Assembly (NCBI RefSeq): GCF_003932855.1
Contig: NZ_RQYZ01000001.1
Span: 310,001 to 374,000 of the forward strand
Source: Tessaracoccus sp. OH4464_COT-324
GTDB lineage: Bacteria > Actinomycetota > Actinomycetes > Propionibacteriales > Propionibacteriaceae
Direction of reading: 5' to 3'
Length of the DNA stretch: 64,000 nt
The translations under genes and the position numbers were made by a program. The notes under the pieces are model-generated. The model searched no databases and was not told the DNA's origin. It saw nothing but the letters and a program-made list of their open reading frames with translations. Shown here piece by piece: positions 59,753 through 64,000 of this stretch. Each line of letters opens with the position of its first letter. The stretch's first letter is position 1.

Positions 59753-60585
59753 TGGCGGTCCTTCGGCTGACCGATTTCCGGTTCGGTTTCGAGTTGCTGC
59801 GCAGGGGAATCGTCGCTTGGCGTCGTCGTCCCCGGCTGATGCTGATCGGGCTGGTGCCTGCGTTGCTGGTAGCGACAGCCTTCGTGGTGCTGCTCGCCTG
59901 GGCACTGCCACGAACCTATGACTTCGCCCAATGGGTCACACCATTTGCGAACGACTGGGCCTTGATGTGGCGAGACGCATTGCGACTAACGGTCGGCTTC
60001 TCCGCCGCGTTGGCGTTGGCAGTCTTCTGTCTGCTCAGCTTCGTCGCACTGACGCTAAACGTTGGTGGCCCGTTCTATCAGCACATTTGGCGCGCCACAG
60101 AACAGGAACTGGGCACCCTGCCTGATTCCGAGCGTGCTCTCTCCACCGCGGACAGCTTGAGGGACACCTTCCGGCTGCTACTGTCGTCGCTACAGACCTC
60201 GGTGTTGGCCCTGCTCATCGGCTTGATCCCGCTCGTGGGGGTTCCTGCTGCAGGGGTGTTCTCCGCAGTTCGAGGAACCAAGGCGTTGGCGTTGGAGCTG
60301 ACCGCTTTCGCAGGCGAGCCACGCGGGCTCAGCCTGGCTCAGCGAAGACTCCTGCTGGCTCAGCGTCCAACCCTCGCTGGGGCGTGCGCTTTCCCCGTCT
60401 ATCTGGCCTTCCTGGTACCTGTACTCGGCGTTCTCGTCATGCCCAGCGCGGTGGTAACCGGTACTCACCTGATCCTGGAGGTTCTGGGCGAGACTCAGCC
60501 GACCGCCGACGAAACTTCCGAGACCCTGCTGGACGGCAAGGACCTGGAATCGATCCCCAAGGGGGAGAACCCGGACGATGCGTGA
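59752..60585 (+). CDS. EI24/CysZ-domain membrane protein
   Basis: A 277-residue multi-pass membrane protein of the EI24 (PF07264) family: an N-terminal signature DFRFGFELLRRGIVAWRRRPRL, about four hydrophobic segments, and a C-terminal hydrophilic tail. CysZ in enterobacteria is a sulfate channel, but actinobacterial EI24 proteins have unproven roles. ATG 59752 overlaps the YbjN stop (TGATG), suggesting coupling. metX starts 8 bases before its end. Confidence 0.75.
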   Translation: MAVLRLTDFRFGFELLRRGIVAWRRRPRLMLIGLVPALLVATAFVVLLAWALPRTYDFAQWVTPFANDWALMWRDALRLTVGFSAALALAVFCLLSFVALTLNVGGPFYQHIWRATEQELGTLPDSERALSTADSLRDTFRLLLSSLQTSVLALLIGLIPLVGVPAAGVFSAVRGTKALALELTAFAGEPRGLSLAQRRLLLAQRPTLAGACAFPVYLAFLVPVLGVLVMPSAVVTGTHLILEVLGETQPTADETSETLLDGKDLESIPKGENPDDA

Positions 60586-61687
60586 GATAGCAACGCTCTC
60601 CGCCCGGCTCTACACCCCAGAGCAGCCCTTTCTGTCGGCCTCCGGTGGGCGCCTCGACGAAGTCGACGTCGCCTATGAAACATATGGGACGCTCGCCGAG
60701 GACCGTTCCAACGCCATCTATATCTGCCATGCCCTCACCGGTGACGCGCACGCGGCTGGCTACCGAGCGGGAGAAACCAAGCCGGGATGGTGGGACAACC
60801 TGATCGGCCCCGGAAAACCGATCGACACCGACCGCTGGTTCGTCGTCTGCTCGAACCTGCTGGGTGGCTGCCAGGGAACAACCGGCCCGTCCTCCATCAA
60901 CCCAACAACGGGCGAAGCCTACGGGCTCGACTTTCCGCTGCTGCGGATAAGCGACTTCGTTGACGTGCACCGACGGCTGGGGGCTCACCTCGGCATCGGC
61001 AGGTGGGCCGCGTTAGTCGGCGGTTCACTCGGAGGAATGCAGGTTCTAGACTGGACGCTGCGTTTCCCGGGCGATGCAGAGCGTGCGATTATCGTGGCTG
61101 CTTCATCCAGGTTGACTGCCCAGAACATTGCCTTCTCCGCGGTGGCCAGGCACGCGATCATGCGCGATGCAGACTTCCATGGCGGCCGTTTTCACGCGCT
61201 GGGCACCTCGCCGGATCGGGGGCTGAGCGTTGCCCGAATGATGGCGCACATCACCTACCTGTCCGAAGAAGCCTTTGGGGAAAAGTTCGGCAGACAGGCA
61301 CAAGCCGAAGAACTGGCAGAGAACTTCGGCGTGGATTTCGCGGTGGAGAGCTACCTGGAGTACCAGGGACAACGCTTCCTCTCCCGGTTCGACGCTCTGA
61401 GTTACCTCTACCTGTCCCGCGCGATGGACTACTTCGACCCATTCGCTAGCGCCGACGCGCTGGATGAGCTGAAACGACGCCCGGTTGATTTCCTCGTCAT
61501 GAGCTTCGACTCGGACTGGCGGTATTCGACGAAGGACTCTCGGCGCATCGTCCGTCGCCTTGAAGGGGCCCGCGTGCCGGTGTGTTTCCGCGAGATTTCT
61601 TCTCCTTGGGGACACGATTCCTTCTTGCTCGAACTACCCGACTACCACGCGACGATTCGCGCATTTCTGAATCGGAGGAGCAAGTGA
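60578..61687 (+). CDS. metX: Homoserine O-acetyltransferase
   Basis: Acetylates (or succinylates) homoserine at the entry of methionine synthesis. The 369-residue alpha/beta-hydrolase protein has LGGCQGTTGPSSINP, the nucleophile Ser150 in LVGGSLGGMQVLDW, the Asp in VMSFDSDWRYS, and the catalytic His in SPWGHDSFL. Whether it uses acetyl- or succinyl-CoA cannot be settled by eye. It overlaps metW by 4 bases (GTGA), the metX-metW pair known from proteobacteria. Confidence 0.94.
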   Translation: MREIATLSARLYTPEQPFLSASGGRLDEVDVAYETYGTLAEDRSNAIYICHALTGDAHAAGYRAGETKPGWWDNLIGPGKPIDTDRWFVVCSNLLGGCQGTTGPSSINPTTGEAYGLDFPLLRISDFVDVHRRLGAHLGIGRWAALVGGSLGGMQVLDWTLRFPGDAERAIIVAASSRLTAQNIAFSAVARHAIMRDADFHGGRFHALGTSPDRGLSVARMMAHITYLSEEAFGEKFGRQAQAEELAENFGVDFAVESYLEYQGQRFLSRFDALSYLYLSRAMDYFDPFASADALDELKRRPVDFLVMSFDSDWRYSTKDSRRIVRRLEGARVPVCFREISSPWGHDSFLLELPDYHATIRAFLNRRSK

Positions 61688-62271
61688 CAAGAGCCGACTT
61701 CGGCTTGATCGCCGATCTCATCCCCAAGGGGGCACGAGTGCTAGACCTGGGATGCGGGGACGGCGAGTTGCTGAGTGGCCTTCAGCAGAAAGGCTGCACC
61801 GGGACCGGCGTCGAGATCGAAGCCGGTCCCGTCCTGCAGGCGATAGCACGAGGCGTGAACGTGATCGAGTTGGACATCGACCTGGCTCTTGATGAGTTCG
61901 GGGACGATTCCTACGATGTCGTTGTGCTTTCCCGCACCCTTCAGGCGGTTCACCGGCCAGCCGAAGTGCTGCGCCAGATCCGGCGTATTGCCCGCTGCTC
62001 GATCGTTTCCATGCCTAATTTCGCGCTGTGGCGCAACCGACTGAGGCTACTCGCCGGAAGGATGCCGATCTCGAAGGATCTACCTTTTGAGTGGTTTGAT
62101 ACTCCAAACCTGCACTACACCTCGCTGAAAGACCTGGAGCCGCTGTTCATTGATGTCGGCTTCCGGATTACCAGACGCATCGCGCTAGATCAGAACGGCC
62201 AGCGGCACTGGGCGCGACGCTCCGCCAACTTGTTGGCCAGTTCCGCCCTGTACTTCCTGGAGCGATCCTAA
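61684..62271 (+). CDS. metW: Methionine biosynthesis protein MetW
   Basis: A 195-residue protein with a class I SAM-methyltransferase fold (VLDLGCGDGELLSGLQQKG, then YDVVVLSRTLQAVHRP). The MetW-specific C-half RMPISKDLPFEWFDTPNLHY is clear. MetW pairs with MetX in methionine synthesis in several bacteria; its reaction is unsettled. GTG 61684 overlaps the metX stop by 4 bases. The end is convergent with and overlaps the exonuclease gene by 4 bases. Confidence 0.93.
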   Translation: MTRADFGLIADLIPKGARVLDLGCGDGELLSGLQQKGCTGTGVEIEAGPVLQAIARGVNVIELDIDLALDEFGDDSYDVVVLSRTLQAVHRPAEVLRQIRRIARCSIVSMPNFALWRNRLRLLAGRMPISKDLPFEWFDTPNLHYTSLKDLEPLFIDVGFRITRRIALDQNGQRHWARRSANLLASSALYFLERS

Positions 62272-63152
62272 GTGCGGACGCCGAGTGCCGCTGCCAGTTT
62301 GGTGAGGGTACTGCCAAGCGACAATTCCTTCGTCAGCCGCTCGACGGTAGCCTCGTCGGGAACGCCCCGAACGTCCGGCAGGTGCAGCGTGTTGGCTGTC
62401 GCCACCACCCTGCGCGCGGGCTCAAGATAATCCGCCGCCGCCAGCAGATTTCGCCTGATGCTAGGTTTGAGTTCGGATGACGGGTCGGCAGCCGCCGCTA
62501 GCATGGCTGACAAGCTCGGGTAGTCGGCCACGAGCCGGGCAGCTGTCCGCTCGCCTATGCCCTTGGCTCCGGGAAGCCCGTCCGAGGGATCTCCCCGCAG
62601 CACGGCGAAGTCGACGTAGCGTCCGGCAGGAATCCCGAATTTCTCCGCCAGCCAATCCAGGTCCACGAGATCATGGTTGGCGACCGAACGGACCAGGTAG
62701 ACGACCCGGGTCGTCTCATTCACCAGCTGAAACAAGTCCCGATCTCCGGTGGCAACCAGTGATTCTCCGTCGTGACAGCTCACCGCCGAGCCGAGCACAT
62801 CGTCGGCTTCATAGTCAGCTACCCCGACGACGGGCAGACCCACTGCGGCCAGTGCTTCGCGAATCCAGGGAAGCTGGCGCGCCAAATCCTCTTCCACCTC
62901 CTCGCCCTCACCAGCCACTCGATGCGCCTTGTAGCTTGGCACCAGCGCTACCCGCCACGCTGGGCGCCAGTCTTCGTCCCAGGCGCACAACACCCGGTCG
63001 GGGGAGTATTTCTCCACCAGGGCGGCTAGCGTGGCGCAGACACCGCGCACCGCGTTCACCGGGTGGCCGTCGGAGTTTACGAACGAGCGCGGAACCCCGA
63101 AATAGGACCGGAAACAGAGGTAGGGGGTATCGCAGGCGAGCAGCTTATTCAC
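62268..63152 (-). CDS. 5'-3' exonuclease (PolI N-domain-like flap nuclease)
   Basis: A 294-residue stand-alone 5'-nuclease: N-terminal YLCFRSYFGVPRSF, RPAWRVALVPSYKAHR, DYEADDVLGSAV (acid cluster), LVATGDRDLFQLV, and the helix-hairpin-helix LRGDPSDGLPGAKGIGERTA. It resembles the N-terminal domain of DNA polymerase I and actinobacterial stand-alone flap nucleases. GTG 63152 gives the family start; an in-frame ATG far upstream (63272) adds an unlikely Arg-rich leader that would overlap lnt. It is divergent from lnt and probably acts in Okazaki-fragment or repair processing. Confidence 0.9.
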   Translation of the reverse strand: MNKLLACDTPYLCFRSYFGVPRSFVNSDGHPVNAVRGVCATLAALVEKYSPDRVLCAWDEDWRPAWRVALVPSYKAHRVAGEGEEVEEDLARQLPWIREALAAVGLPVVGVADYEADDVLGSAVSCHDGESLVATGDRDLFQLVNETTRVVYLVRSVANHDLVDLDWLAEKFGIPAGRYVDFAVLRGDPSDGLPGAKGIGERTAARLVADYPSLSAMLAAAADPSSELKPSIRRNLLAAADYLEPARRVVATANTLHLPDVRGVPDEATVERLTKELSLGSTLTKLAAALGVRT

Positions 63153-63187
63153 GACCCAATCATCCCATGGCTGGTTAGGATGGCGCA

Positions 63188-64000
63188 GTGATCGGTTACG
63201 CGAAATTGCCCTGGTACGTCTCCGGTCCGCTGTTCGTGACGGCGGGGGTGCTGCTCGGGCTCGGCCAAGCACCCATCGGATGGTGGCCGGCCACCATCGT
63301 CGGTATCGGGCTGTTCAGTTGGTTGCTGCAGGGCCGCACCAAGCGTACTGCCGTCGCGTATGGCTACGTGGCGGGTCTTGCACTCAACGGATTGACTCTA
63401 TGGTGGATATCGGTGTTGGGAGCGCCGGTGGCTCTGGCTTTGATCGGTTACGCGGCCATCTGGTACGGACTCGCCGGCCTCATCATTTCGAGGCTGATCA
63501 AGCTGCCCGGCTGGCAGGCCTGGGTGGCTTGCGCCTGGGTCGCGATCGAGCACGTTTCCGGCAGGTGGCCTTTCGGGGGATTCTCCTGGATCCGATTGGC
63601 CCATGCAACGCTGGATCAGCCACTGGGCGGATACCTTCCGTTCCTGGGCGCCGCGGGGGCGTCCCTCCTGATGGCTCTGGTCGGTCAGTTGTTGTTCACC
63701 CGCCGTTTCCAGATCTGTCTCCCTCTGATGGCCGCCTTGTTCCTGGTAGGCGCGTTGTTGCCGGCGCAAAAGCTCCCCACCACGGGAAGGACCGTTGAAG
63801 TGGCCAACGTGCAACCCAACGTGAACCGCCACGAGTATGGCGGGCCGTATTATGCGCGCGCCGTGACCAACAACGCACTCAGCGCCACGGTTTTCGCGCT
63901 GGCAGAAGCCAGAAGCAGAAACAAGATAGTGGACATGGTGCTGTGGCCGGAGTCGGCTAGCGACTACGACCCCCTCCTGGACCGGAAGGCAGGCCACCAG
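63188..64000 (+). CDS. lnt: Apolipoprotein N-acyltransferase (N-terminal part, cut by window edge)
   Basis: Adds the third acyl chain to lipoproteins at the membrane. From GTG 63188 the frame runs to the window end without a stop (271 residues). At least five hydrophobic segments come first, with WPFGGFSWIRLAH as a family loop, then the start of the nitrilase domain: VANVQPNVNRHEY and VLWPESASDYDP, whose Glu is the catalytic acid in the family. The rest is missing. Confidence 0.88.
   Translation, partial: MIGYAKLPWYVSGPLFVTAGVLLGLGQAPIGWWPATIVGIGLFSWLLQGRTKRTAVAYGYVAGLALNGLTLWWISVLGAPVALALIGYAAIWYGLAGLIISRLIKLPGWQAWVACAWVAIEHVSGRWPFGGFSWIRLAHATLDQPLGGYLPFLGAAGASLLMALVGQLLFTRRFQICLPLMAALFLVGALLPAQKLPTTGRTVEVANVQPNVNRHEYGGPYYARAVTNNALSATVFALAEARSRNKIVDMVLWPESASDYDPLLDRKAGHQ

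Overview
The window is about 64 kb of GC-rich chromosome from an actinobacterium. The evidence is gene content: an actinobacterial integration host factor (mihF), 20S proteasome subunits prcB/prcA, a PriA without helicase motifs, the block mihF-gmk-rpoZ-metK-priA-fmt-rsmB-rpe, PAC2 next to metH, FCD-type control of a lutABC lactate operon, frequent GTG/TTG starts, and several genes with a -10 box 6-7 nt before the start codon (probable leaderless mRNAs). A member of the Propionibacteriales fits, but I cannot fix the genus. The region is mostly housekeeping, in long plus-strand operons with 1-14 nt gene overlaps. I see no insertion sequence, prophage or CRISPR array.

Layout. 1-2466: the N-terminal part of a SNF2/RapA-like helicase (minus strand, cut by the window edge) divergent from an rtcB RNA ligase. 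2677-9330: aspS, a nitroreductase, two tandem VanY-like secreted peptidoglycan peptidases with matching structured leaders, and rarA. 9317-17657: two small envelope or accessory genes, alaS, ruvX, mltG, then aroE-aroC-aroK-aroB, running into a GntR/FadR-type regulator. 18344-22998: a palindromic operator over the promoter of lldP-lutA-lutB-lutC (lactate uptake and oxidation). 23058-38042: csbD, efp-nusB, carA-carB-pyrD-pyrF (pyrimidines), then mihF-gmk-rpoZ, metK, priA-fmt-rsmB-rpe. 38107-47995: PAC2, metH, a HAD phosphatase, trmI, a DUF3054 membrane gene, prcB-prcA-tyrA-cmk and a small NIF3-type domain gene. 47992-51232: an ABC-F ATPase, der and tRNA-Pro(GGG). 51553-53167: a three-gene operon, roadblock/LC7 - Aer-type PAS - cytoplasmic PhnD-like binding protein. 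53357-56386: an osmoprotectant ABC importer. 56584-64000: metY, a secreted endonuclease/exonuclease/phosphatase-fold protein, YbjN, EI24, metX-metW, a 5'-3' exonuclease and the start of lnt.

How the genes work together. Methionine and SAM synthesis is nearly complete in the window (metX, metY, metH, metK, with metW beside metX). Several shikimate-pathway steps and prephenate dehydrogenase are present. carAB, pyrD and pyrF give part of UMP synthesis.

Most notable observations: (1) CarA is full length and in frame but has lost its whole glutaminase triad (Gly244, Asp335, Ala337 where Cys, His, Glu are expected), so the carbamoyl-phosphate synthetase is probably ammonia-driven; (2) the roadblock-PAS-PhnD-like operon looks like an undescribed cytoplasmic sensing module; (3) the proteasome core genes lack their usual neighbours mpa/arc, dop, pup and pafA, with a DUF3054 gene in their place; (4) the VanY-like twins share a two-hairpin 5' leader that may be a cis-regulatory RNA.
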